NCBI GenBank assembly: GCA_003116995.1
Contig: BDSL01000040.1
Coordinates: 772,701-836,700 of the forward strand
Direction of reading: 5' to 3'
DNA: 64,000 nucleotides
From: Yamagishiella unicocca
Lineage: Eukaryota > Chlorophyta > Chlorophyceae > Chlamydomonadales > Volvocaceae
Shown piece after piece: positions 55,801-64,000 of this stretch (the first letter of the stretch is position 1; every line of letters begins with the position of its first letter). The translations under genes and the position numbers were made by a program. The notes under the pieces were generated by a model, which was not told where the DNA came from, ran no database searches, and saw only the letters and a list, made by a program, of their open reading frames with translations.

Positions 55801-56286
55801 TCCTTCCTCTTAAAATACCCCAGAGCGTGGTCACGCTGAAACCCTGAAACTAACCCTGCTCCACAGGTGGGCTTGCAGCTGCTCGCGCCTGCCGCCATCA
55901 TGACATGTCTGGCGCTGCTCTACGTCTTCTCCTCCGGCTCCCTGGACTCCTACCGCACCCAAGAGCCCCTGCTCATCAACATGGGCGCCAAGCCCTTTGC
56001 GGTGCCAGCCCCCGCGGCGCCGCCGCCGCCGCCATCCGCGGCCTCCACGGCAACGCCCACGGACATCCTCGACGGGATGGGCTCCACGGACGGCTTCGCC
56101 GCCACTGCTGCCGCCGCGGCAGCGGCAGCGGCGGGGGCGGTATCCGGCGGCGAGCTGCCGGCGCTGCCGCCCCTGGACTTCATTCGCTTCGTGGTGTGGT
56201 TCCTGGCGTGGTGGTGCTGCGCCGTCAACTGCCTCTTCACCTACCCGCTTATGTTCGTGTACCGGACCGGGCTGCACGTGGGCTAA
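52872..56286 (+). CDS. TMEM161: TMEM161-like polytopic membrane protein
   Basis: Seven exons in phase: 52872-52936, 53065-53302, 53635-53709, 53829-54050, 54510-54633, 55114-55541 and 55867-56286 (523 aa; animal TMEM161 is about 480). The N-terminus is a hydrophobic anchor (MGLFVYFAVPLICTLLFRHF), then LEGLYAYLPQAS and a basic KRDRKLLQKRQ, as in the family. Many membrane spans follow (ILLLVLFVGVAVHFTLGPLL, LYTLGPMVVLWAIGQLVLLE, LSLALPLVVVLYGI, VGLQLLAPAAIMTCLALLYV). The last span is FIRFVVWFLAWWCCAVNCLF. The order and the ARV...LQ(Y/L)(I/L)AP and FLxWW motifs recall TMEM161A/B, but similarity is modest. Its molecular role is unknown. Confidence 0.72.
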
Positions 56287-57627
56287 CGAGGGCGCCCCGG
56301 CGGGGGATGGCGGTGGTAATGGTGGTTTTGCTTACGGGTCGGAGGAGAGATAAGGCTCGGCCGGTCACAAGCGATCACGAGGGGGTCACAAAGGGCGGCT
56401 TGGGTTCGTGATGGGCTGTGGTCACCTAGACGGAGCTTGGGATCTCGGAGGGGTGGGACTGACGAGGTAGGACAGGGCGTGCGTGGATGGCAAACTGACG
56501 CGCAGCCGTTCGCCGTGCGATTGGAGACGTGTTCTCGTAACTCGGGGTATATGCAGGGGTAGGGGCTTGTATTCCGGAACATCAACGCGTTCATGGCCGA
56601 TCAGCGCTTTCATAGCCGTCTGTGCACCAATGAGCTTCCAGCGCATTCCGTGTGCGGCTGGAGACGATGATACGCGTTACGCTGCCAAGTAGCTCATAAC
56701 CGAAAACAATCGTCGCACAAGGCCGCGTGTGCGCCATCGGTGCGCTGGACCATTCGTTGCCGAAGCTTCTGTAGCTGCACGGCGGCAGAGCGGCTTTATT
56801 TTGCCTTTTGGGGCGGCTGTCGGACGTTGTGGGCGCGGCGCGTTTTTGGATTAACTCGCTGGCTGGGAGGCTGCTCTTATGTAGCTGCGTGTATTATTGA
56901 CATATTGAGGCCTGCAATACAGTCGTCCATGGCTACTGCTGGCATCAGGGCCGTTCCACATATGGTCGCATGCACGGCCACATGGATTGTGAAGTGAGGG
57001 ATATTTCATTCAAGGTGGACTGGATCTGGATCTGATTTGCAGCCTACAGCGCTGCACTGCGCCTGGAACGTGTTTGGACTCTTATCTCCGGCTGAGTCGC
57101 TTGAGGGGGGTTACAGACAAGAACCGGTAACTCGGCATGGGAAGTGTAGCTAGTGCATAGCCTGGTGCTTGGAGGGGGAGCCGTGGTGCCCAATGCCATA
57201 TGGCGGTATATGGCGGTGTATGACCTTACCGCTCCTCCCCCTCACACACATATACCTTTGCATCCCTCCAGCCAGTGGGCTCACCGTAAGTTGTTTCCCA
57301 AGACGCAATTCAGCTGCTGCAGGCACATGCGCCAGTCGACTGAACAAACCTCGTCGAATTTCATGTCAGGGCACATCGCACGGAGTCCATAGGCCGTCCC
57401 TAGGAGTTGAAGCTCACTACTACACCGAATCATCATCACAACCATCATCATAGGAATGTTGCCTCAAGATGTGGTGTCCTCTGCCCACATCATGAACGGC
57501 CATTGCGGAGGTGCTGTTCACCTGCCCGAAGCAGGGCGCCTACCTGAACCAACTAACACCCCTGCCCTGCCACACTGCACACGGCCCCTACCACACCAAA
57601 ACAGCCGCCGACGTCGGAATTGGTGAC
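56287..57627. other. Intergenic
   Basis: No gene is supported. A copy of the intronic repeat family lies at 57109-57162 in minus sense, the one clear copy found outside a recognised intron. Confidence 0.4.
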
Positions 57628-57880
57628 TCAGCTCTCCTCCTCCTCAGCCTCCTCCTGCTCAGCCTCAGCATCCTCGACATCCTGCTCAATAATGTCCTGC
57701 TCCGGCTTGTGCTGCTGGCCTAGATCCGGGTAAACCTTGAGTTTACAGGTGTAGAACATCCGTGAGTGCTTGTGGTCCTCCTTGTTTACGGTGAAGATCA
57801 CTTCCATCGACAAAGTTTGGATGAACGCTGTAACAGGGGTTCCAGCGGCCTCTTTTTCAATGCGCGGACGCGGACTTGCA
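57628..57880 (-). CDS. 3' exon of an unresolved small gene
   Basis: The minus frame RIEKEAAGTPVTAFIQTLSM, EVIFTVNKEDHKHSRMFYTC, KLKVYPD is followed by a strongly acidic tail (EQDIIEQDVEDAEAEQEEAE) and a TGA at 57630-57628. Codon bias and sense suggest a true coding exon. The upstream boundary is unclear: acceptors at tgttacag (57828) or near tgcaag (57877) fit, and the first exon was not found. The gene would be divergent from the + strand candidate starting at 58187. I do not recognise the family. Confidence 0.4.
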
Positions 57881-58186
57881 CACCGTGGTGAAATCTTACA
57901 TTGGGACCTCAGGGCCCCTGAGTCAGGGGCCTACTGAATGCGTCCTTCTTATGCATGGTACAGCGGGAGGAGTAGCCCAACTGTGTGGTGGCAGTAGCTC
58001 GCCCTGCACCAAGCTCGTGCACCCTCGAGGCACGAGGAGACGCAGAACGGCACATCGGGGCATCACACTGCCGGCTGCAGAGCGCAGAAAGAGTGCAGAA
58101 CCCGTGGTGACAGCCACCCTCCGATCTGCAAATCGAGTTCCATTTCATTGGATGGCCCCCAACACAAGAGTCCCCCCTGCCTTCTA

Positions 58187-58535
58187 ATGTACGACGCCGG
58201 ACCCTCTGCCCTACTCCAGCATGTGGCGCCCAAACTCCAGGTACGACAGCCCCTAGAAAGAGCGAGAGCAAGTAAGAGACACCCCACACAAGGCGCCGAA
58301 ACCAGCACTACCATAAACAAACCAGTCATGCGGGCCTGCAATGGCCGGCCCACGCGCATCTCTGCGGCGCCTCCAGGCGATGCGTGGGCCCCACAACGCA
58401 CATCAGCGAGCCGTGTATCATCAGCTACAGCACTATCGGTACTCCTACACGCGTCACATGGCTGCACAGCTGCGTTCTCAAAACCCTCTCTCTTCCCCCC
58501 CACCTCCGCTAGCACTGAACCTTAAAGTTAAGCTT
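58187..58535 (+). CDS. Candidate 5' part of an unresolved gene
   Basis: Exon 1 (58187-58240) reads MYDAGPSALLQHVAPKLQ and ends at CAG|gtacga. A phase-0 exon from 58327 reads SCGPAMAGPRASLRRLQAMR, then AVYHQLQHYRYSYTRHMAAQ and a Pro-rich part. A further exon-like segment at about 58848-58919 (DDLAAQIDALRPLHHQQRHY, DSGQ then gtgcgt) may belong to it, but the joining phase could not be settled. The product is His/Gln/Tyr-rich and not recognised. Confidence 0.33.
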
Positions 58536-58974
58536 CGTGGCTCTCCGAACACACCCGCCCTCCTTTCCTCCCGGGCCAACGACAGCTGCAGTGACAGTGC
58601 CCTCTCTCGCCGCCGCCCTAAGCCGGCAGCACCCAACACACACACCCCCACGGCGCCGTCAGCCGCAGCCGGGCCCTTACCGATGGTCCCATGGGCATCC
58701 CCGCTCTGAGCTAGACGGCTGCCTCGATGCACAGTCCCGTCAGCCCCTGACGCGGTGCAGCCAACAGGCCGGGCGGGCTGCCCCCGGCTCCACCTGTCAC
58801 CTCATGTGGGGACCCGCCCCCGCCCCCACCGCACTCGCAGCGACGACCTAGCTGCCCAAATTGACGCACTGCGGCCGCTCCACCACCAGCAGCGCCACTA
58901 TGACTCCGGCCAAGTGCGTGCATGGGTGTTCTTTTGTGTGTGGTGTGGTGTGGTGGTTTCGGAGCTGACGAGGA

Positions 58975-58979
58975 TTACA
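58975..58979 (-). terminator. Putative TGTAA poly(A) signal of WDR48
   Basis: First minus-strand TGTAA after the WDR48 stop, about 400 bases downstream. Confidence 0.4.
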
Positions 58980-59374
58980 TGCCCGACATGGGGCTCTCCC
59001 GGGCAAATGTACAGGCGCGGTCACAGCCCCTCCGCCCCCCACCCCCGCTCCGCCCACTCGAGATGGGTGGGGGTGTCACCCCCCTGGCCCCAACACGGGT
59101 GGCGGTGCCGGGTGGGCGGGGTCGCGAACCCTGCGGGGTTGGGAGGTTGGGCGGCGACGGTTGGCAGCGGTTGGCGGCGGTTGGCAACAGCAGCAACGGT
59201 GTTGCGGCTCGGGTCGCACGGGATGCCGGTACAAAAGTGCCGCGTGACAGTGAAGTAGTGGGTTGGGGTTTTGAGACCCCAATCTCAAACCCCCAGCAAA
59301 CGACTGACACCGCACCCACCAAAGCCCTCCTACAATCCTGCAACCCTACAGCCCTGACTTGGCCGGCTGCCAGC

Positions 59375-62300
59375 TCACTTGTAGTTGAACACCAGGTCGT
59401 CCGACTTCTTCCAGATGAACTTCTTGACGGTGGCCAAGCTCATCTCGAACGGTACGGCCTGTGCGTTGGAAGTTAACGGCGGCAGTTAGCTCGACCAACC
59501 GCGATGGCGCAGCAGCACGTACCCCTCCTTCCAACCTTTCGGCCATGCATCCAGACATCCATCCATCCATCCATCCATTCATCTACCCGGGATACCCAGA
59601 GCATGCAACCCCTCCTAAAACACCCTCCCTCCAGGCGACCATAGTAATGCTCCTCCTCCTCCTCCTCCTCCTCCTCGTGTCAATTCACCAGTTACTTCTG
59701 TCTTCCCGACGCCGAATCCGCGTTTTCATTTTTCCAACTATATACACGTGCCGGACCACGGCTTCAGGTTCTCTCGCCACCCCGCTTGGAGCCTCGCAGC
59801 CGGGCCACCACCCACCACGCCGTTGCATGTGAGCTCCAGCACCTGCTGCTGCCCCGCCGCCGCGCCGGCTTCCGACGGCGGGTCCGGCTGCACGTTGGCG
59901 GGGCGGCGCAGGTAGAAGGGGCGCACCTCCAGGGGCACCAGCTGGTCCTGGGGAGTGAGCGTGTGTGTGTGGGGGGGGTTACAAGTGTGTGTGTGTGGGG
60001 GGGGGAGGTTACAGTAAAAGAACCGGTAACTCGACTGGGGAATGTGGTGTGTGTGTGTGGGAGACGAGGGCCGGGGGTTACAGAAAAGAACCGGTTACTC
60101 GACATGGGAAGTGCAGCCGGTGCATAGTCTTCGGACACCTGGATGGGGGGGGTTGTTTGCTCACCTGCAGCTTGCTGGAGCAGTAGTGCGCCACCTTGTG
60201 CACTTGCAGGATGCGAGGCGCGTTGAGCTTGCTCTGGGTCAGGTTCGGCAGCGTGGAGCCCTGCAGCGGGGGGGTGGGAAGGCAGGGAGGGAGGGAGGGG
60301 TTTCGAGGAAGACCCGTGGATGCCAGTAAAAACCGTTTAGGACAGACGTTTTAAGATGCATGCCGGAGAGCTGGCAGGGGGGGAGGCAGGGGGTCGGGGT
60401 GGGCATAAGGACCGGTTACGCGACGTGGATAGGATAGCTGGCGGATTGTATTCGGACCCTAGGAGGGGGGGTTCGGGGGGGGGCCAGCTGCGCTGGTGTA
60501 GGGAGAGGGTTCAGGAAAGCAATGCCCCCGCGCTCCGCCGGTCCACTTCCAAGCCGTCACATCCTCGCATCCCACGTTCGACTTTCCCAATCCCAACCAC
60601 CCCCTCCTCACTCGCTTTAGGCTTTCTAGGCGTTTCATTGCTCCCCGTGATCCGCCCACGGGTGTCACCCCTTCCCCTCTTCCCCCCCTCGCCCTTGCTT
60701 TGTCGGCCACGTGGATTCGCGGATTATCCTTCACCCCTCCTCGCCCCGCCGCACCTCCGCCGGCAGCAGTATGAAGGCGCACTTGGCCTCCTTGGGCGTC
60801 ACGCTGGCGTTTCGAAGCACCACGTCCCCTACCCAGGTGGGCACCTCGGCGGGCTCGGCCTCGTTGCCGTCAAAGGAAGAGATAAGCCGCCGCCAGCGCT
60901 GACCGTCCTGCCGGGAACACATGACTGCGTGTGCGTGTACGTGTGGGGGCGGGGGGGGGGTGGCATAAAAACCGCTTACGCGACGGGGGAGGGGGGGGGG
61001 AGGAGACCCGGTTACACGGGGGGGGGGGGGAGGAAAACCCGTGTACGAAAGAAAAAACCCGTTCAGGATAAGCCGTTTGGAGAAGTGGGCGCCACACACT
61101 ATACGGGATACGGCTATGGTCGGTCACTGCTAGTCAGGGGGGGGGGGACTGGTACCCGCAGCTGTGCTGCTGCCAGCACCGGTGGGGATGCTCTGTTGCT
61201 ACAGCCCCACTGCACTCGTCCCCACGCGCCTGCAGGCAGCGCCCGGCACTGCCAGTACTTGGGCCAGATGTCCTGATAGTACGGCTGCCCGCCGGGCCCC
61301 TCGGGTACGACACCGCCGGCGCCGGCGCCGCCGGCGCCGCCGGCAGGCCAGTGGCCCCCCGGTGGTACGACACCCGGCGGCGGTGTCCCCTGCGACAAGC
61401 TCTGCGCCAGCTTGTAGCGCCACTTGGCGAAGGCGCAGTCCAGTACCAGCTTGCCGTAGTTGACCTGCCGTACAAGTACGAACGTACGACGTACGGCGAA
61501 TTACTGGGTTGGTGCGTGCTGGTTGATTCGAGATCGCAAAGCCACCCTACCCTATCCGTGCGCCGCCCCAGCAACGCCCCTTCCACCCTGCGAGAGCGAG
61601 CACCCCGTCATCCCCCTCCATCCGGGTCTTCTCGCCCCTTCCCCCAAACACCCTCTCCTCACTCCCGGCGCCCACCTTGCATATGCCCGACACGACTGTG
61701 TATTCCCCTGCCCCCCTTCCCCTTGTCCCCCTTCCCCTGCGCGCCCCCCCCAACCTATGTTGCGTAGCCGGGTCTGCTCGGTGTCCCAAGCCTATGCGCC
61801 AGCTACACTTCCCGCATCGAGTAACCGGGTCTTCTCGCCCCCCGCCTTCTCTCCCCCCCTTGGTCTGTCGGCCGTGGATTCGCGGATTATCCTTTACCCC
61901 CCCCCCACGGGTTTCCCTCGAACCCCCACGGGTCTTCCTCGAACCCCCCCCCCCACCACCTAGGTCATATTACGACCTTCGGCTTCAGTACCCCCAACCC
62001 AATTCTCCAGCATGCATCTCAAAACTTCTGTTTTAAACGGTTTTTTTCGGGCATCCACGGATCTTCCTCGAACCCCCCCCCACCATCACCACCTTGCAGT
62101 CGTCCGGCACGTTGGTGTACTCCAGCTGAGCTGCGTACTCCTCCGCCATGAAGGCCGAGGGCGGCTCCAGTGTGATGGCCAGGCAGCCCAGCCGCACGTC
62201 GGAGGAGAACCACGAGGGCACGGACCGGGCCTCCCACAGCTCGCGGCGCTTGGCGGCAAAGTCAACCTGAGGGGGGCGCGGGGAAAACCCGTGTGTGTAC

Positions 62301-63287
62301 GAGAAAAAACCCGTTGTGGGTTTGGGGTGGGGGGGAGGTTGGGGAGGAGGCGGGTGGATGCTGGGGTGCAGAGTTGCCAGTAACGAGGGGAGGGAGGCGA
62401 GGGAGGCGAGGGAGGCGAGGGAGGCGAGGGAAATGGAAGGCGGGGTGAGCCAGGAGCAACAACTTGGTAGGAGCAGCACCACTTATTCTGCTGTGTGGAC
62501 GTGACCGATTACGGCAACGCGGGCTGTGGTAGACCCTTCAGGCGCCCCCTGTCGTGTCGGCTAGCCTCGTCCAGTCGTACCTTGCCGTACGCCGTCACCT
62601 GCGACCCCTGGAGCACGTCCCATAGCGCCACGTGGCCGCGCGAGTCCTGCGTCAACACGTGCCGCCGGTCCGCCAGCACCTCGTGAGTCACGATTCCTGT
62701 ACGACCGTGTACGACAGCGGGCAGCGGTGGGGAAAAAGGGGCCGCAAAAGGTCATTGCATCGGACCCTTGTGACGACCCCGCCGACCCGTGGGTCGTGGG
62801 TCGAGCCAGGGGTCCGGCCAGCGGGCTCACCTGGGGTGCCCGGTATGGCCGTCTCGGGAATGCGCGCGAGCGGTTGTCGGTTGGTTTCGAGCGAGGAGCG
62901 GTTGCGCATGTTTGCGGTTACCCCCAAGCTGCGGCGAGCAGCTGCGGAGAAGCCAGTGGAGGGTTTTAGGGTGGGAGGGGTGTTCGAGAGGAAACCCGAA
63001 AGGCCCCGGTGGGGTGGGTGGCATAAAAACAGGTTACGCAACATGGATAGGATAGCCGGGTAGGGTGGGGTGGGGTGGCATGGGTAGGCAGGGGGGGGGT
63101 GCAAGGAAAACCCGTGTACGAAGGAAATCCGTAGGGGGTTTTGTCTCACCTGAGAAGCTGCGGCCGCCGTCCGTGCCGCTGATGGAGCCGCCGGGCAGGT
63201 CCCTGGGCGCCACCCACAGGTTGACGTGGGGGGCCGAGGTAGCTACCCACAGCCCCACGCCGCGACCGCCGGCGGCGGCACCGGGGC
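59375..63287 (-). CDS. WDR48: WDR48/UAF1 homologue, C-terminal half (5' exons beyond window)
   Basis: Nine exons in phase: 63287-63150, 62941-62831, 62696-62581, 62266-62093, 61464-61180 (donor uncertain), 60907-60755, 60260-60165, 59947-59816 and 59458-59375, about 428 residues of the C-terminal half. The end of the WD40 propeller is visible (VGLWVATSAPHVNLWVAP; ADRRHVLTQDSRGHVALWDV), then the ancillary region (GKVDFAAKRRELWEARSVPS, FSSDVRLGCLAITLE) and the SUMO-like domain (APRILQVHKVAHYC, LVPLEVRPFYL, MSLATVKKFIWKKSDDLVFN). This is the family-defining layout of UAF1, which activates the deubiquitinases USP1, USP12 and USP46 in DNA repair and signalling. The Gly/Pro/Ala-rich insert after WRYKLAQSLSQG is specific to this copy. 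Introns are unusually rich in shared short repeats. Confidence 0.93.
60075..60139 (-). repeat. Intronic repeat family 1, representative copy
   Basis: On the minus strand it reads GTGTCCGAAGACTATGCACC, GGCTGCACTTCCCATGTCGA, GTAACCGGTTCTTTTCTGTA, ACCCC. It lies inside a WDR48 intron in the sense direction, with a second partial copy at 60007-60046 in the same intron. Other copies: 16712-16776 and 17671-17728 (+, PDIA6), 54942-55005 (+, TMEM161), 50808-50860 (-, GET2), 60399-60460 and 63018-63062 (-, WDR48), 57109-57162 (-, intergenic), 61781-61840 (+, antisense in WDR48). Partial cores lie at 22096-22135, 39698-39730 and 54459-54483. Confidence 0.85.
61860..61905 (+). repeat. Intronic repeat family 3, representative copy
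   Basis: Core GTCGGCCGTGGATTCGCGGA followed by TTATCCTTTACCCC. Related copies lie at about 60698-60740 and 54424-54450, and in reverse at about 45752-45795, in introns of WDR48, TMEM161 and EML. Confidence 0.7.
62028..62082 (+). repeat. Intronic repeat family 2, representative copy
   Basis: Reads AAACGG followed by a T-run, then GGCATCCACGGATCTTCCTC and GAACCCCCC. Related copies lie at about 6741-6795, 21236-21295, 21634-21660, 60299-60352 (reverse), 61905-61950, and a variant with CGTACACGGGTTTTCC at 15130-15185, 43718-43755, 61024-61082, 62276-62320 and 63103-63140. Both orientations occur relative to the host gene. Confidence 0.75.
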
Positions 63288-63404
63288 CTGGGGCGGCAGG
63301 GGGGAGGAGCGGGAGCGAGGGGACACGCAAGGGCTGAGTGGGAGGGGGCGTGTTGGCTGGGTGCGGACAACCAGGCTCAGGAGGACAACCAGCCGGGACA
63401 ACAA

Positions 63405-63600
63405 TCCTTAGAAACGGATGGCTTTGGGTTTTCCGAGGACGGCAAGCCTTAGATTCTTCGGGAACGGCAAGCCTTAGATCTTTCGGGAAAGGCAAGCCTT
63501 GGATTTTTCGGGAACAACAAATACTTCGGAAACGGCAGGCCTTTGATATTTCAGAACCAACAAGCATTAGATATTTCGGAAATAACCAGCCTCAGGTCGT
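63405..63600 (+). repeat. Degenerate ~25-bp tandem repeat in WDR48 intron
   Basis: Units of the form ACGGCAAGCCTTAGATCTTTCGGGA recur about seven times with increasing divergence rightward. The strand bears a periodic TT(C/T)GG(G/A)A word. Confidence 0.8.
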
Positions 63601-63754
63601 TCTAAATTAATCCAAGCGTGGAGCCTCCGTGAGCGGCCAGCGGTCAGCAGGGTACGGCAGTTGGGGACGCGGCAGCCCTAAAGACGTTGCCCTCCAGGGA
63701 GGGGGCCCTCGGCGGCCATGACCGCCCCGTCCCCCGTATCCACTCCACTCCGCG

Positions 63755-64000
63755 CCCTCCCTCCCTCCGCCCTCCTCGCCTGCTGCCTCCTGCCCCCTCC
63801 CTCCCTCCGCCCTCCTCGCCTGCTGCCTCCTGCCCCTCCCTCCCTCCGCCCTCCTCGCCTGCTGCCTCCTGCCCCCCTCCCTCCCTCCGCCCTCCTCGCC
63901 TGCTGCCTCCTGCCCCTCCCTCCCTCCGCCCTCCTCGCCTGCTGCCTCCTCCTCCTCCCTCCCTCCGCCCTCCTCGCCTGCTGCCTCCTGCCCTCCCTCC
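63755..64000 (+). repeat. ~40-bp pyrimidine-rich tandem repeat at window end
   Basis: GCCCTCCTCGCCTGCTGCCT recurs six times at spacings of 39-41 bases and continues to the window edge. Variation is mainly in the length of C-runs and loss or gain of CCT. It lies in the gap before the next (unseen) WDR48 exon. Confidence 0.93.

Overview
The window is nuclear DNA of a green alga, most likely a volvocine chlorophyte (Chlamydomonas/Volvox relatives). It is GC-rich and its genes carry many short introns with GT-AG ends. Several genes are followed by the green-algal poly(A) signal TGTAA. The gene set mixes plastid genes (a thylakoid lumenal TPM protein), ciliary genes (MORN3) and ordinary eukaryotic genes. 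Nothing bacterial is present. I rebuilt the gene models by reading exons in phase across splice sites. Homologies come from recognising protein motifs, not from searches.

Layout. 1-164: tail of an unidentified + gene. 2.5-5.1 kb: MORN3-like gene (-). 6.3-9.8 kb: FUS/EWS/TAF15-type RNA-binding protein (-), divergent from a small EAF6/MEAF6 histone-acetyltransferase subunit (+, 10.1-11.7 kb). 12.7-18.2 kb: a 13-exon PDIA6/P5-type protein disulfide isomerase (+) with an apparent one-base lesion at its first splice donor. 20.5-23.7 kb: thylakoid lumenal 15 kDa-like TPM protein (-). 26.0-30.5 kb: a tandem pair of paralogous small genes of unknown function (-). 32.4-36.2 kb: a minisatellite of about 164 bp per unit with higher-order structure and a very stable mini-hairpin in every unit. 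36.7-37.0 kb: an exact 178-bp tandem duplication. 38.5-40.9 kb: single-TM protein of unknown function (-), divergent from an EMSY-like ENT/Tudor protein (+, 41.4-46.9 kb). 48.9-49.5 kb: single-exon ORF (-). 50.5-52.7 kb: GET2/CAMLG-like tail-anchor receptor subunit (-), divergent from a TMEM161-like polytopic membrane protein (+, 52.9-56.3 kb). 57.6-58.9 kb: incompletely resolved small genes. 59.4 kb to the right end: C-terminal half of WDR48/UAF1 (-), whose WD40 part lies outside the window.

Functional links. The genes form no pathway or operon; they are independent eukaryotic genes, several in head-to-head pairs sharing 0.2-0.45 kb promoters. GET2 and PDIA6 both serve the ER. EAF6, the EMSY-like protein and the TAF15-like protein all act in chromatin or transcription.

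The most interesting non-genic signal is a set of short dispersed repeat families inside introns of many unrelated genes. One family, with core ACCGGTTCTT followed by TGTAACCCC, mostly sits in the sense orientation, often near the 3' splice site, and resembles introner-type elements. Intergenic stretches hold degenerate tandem repeats and a dispersed repeat present at least three times.
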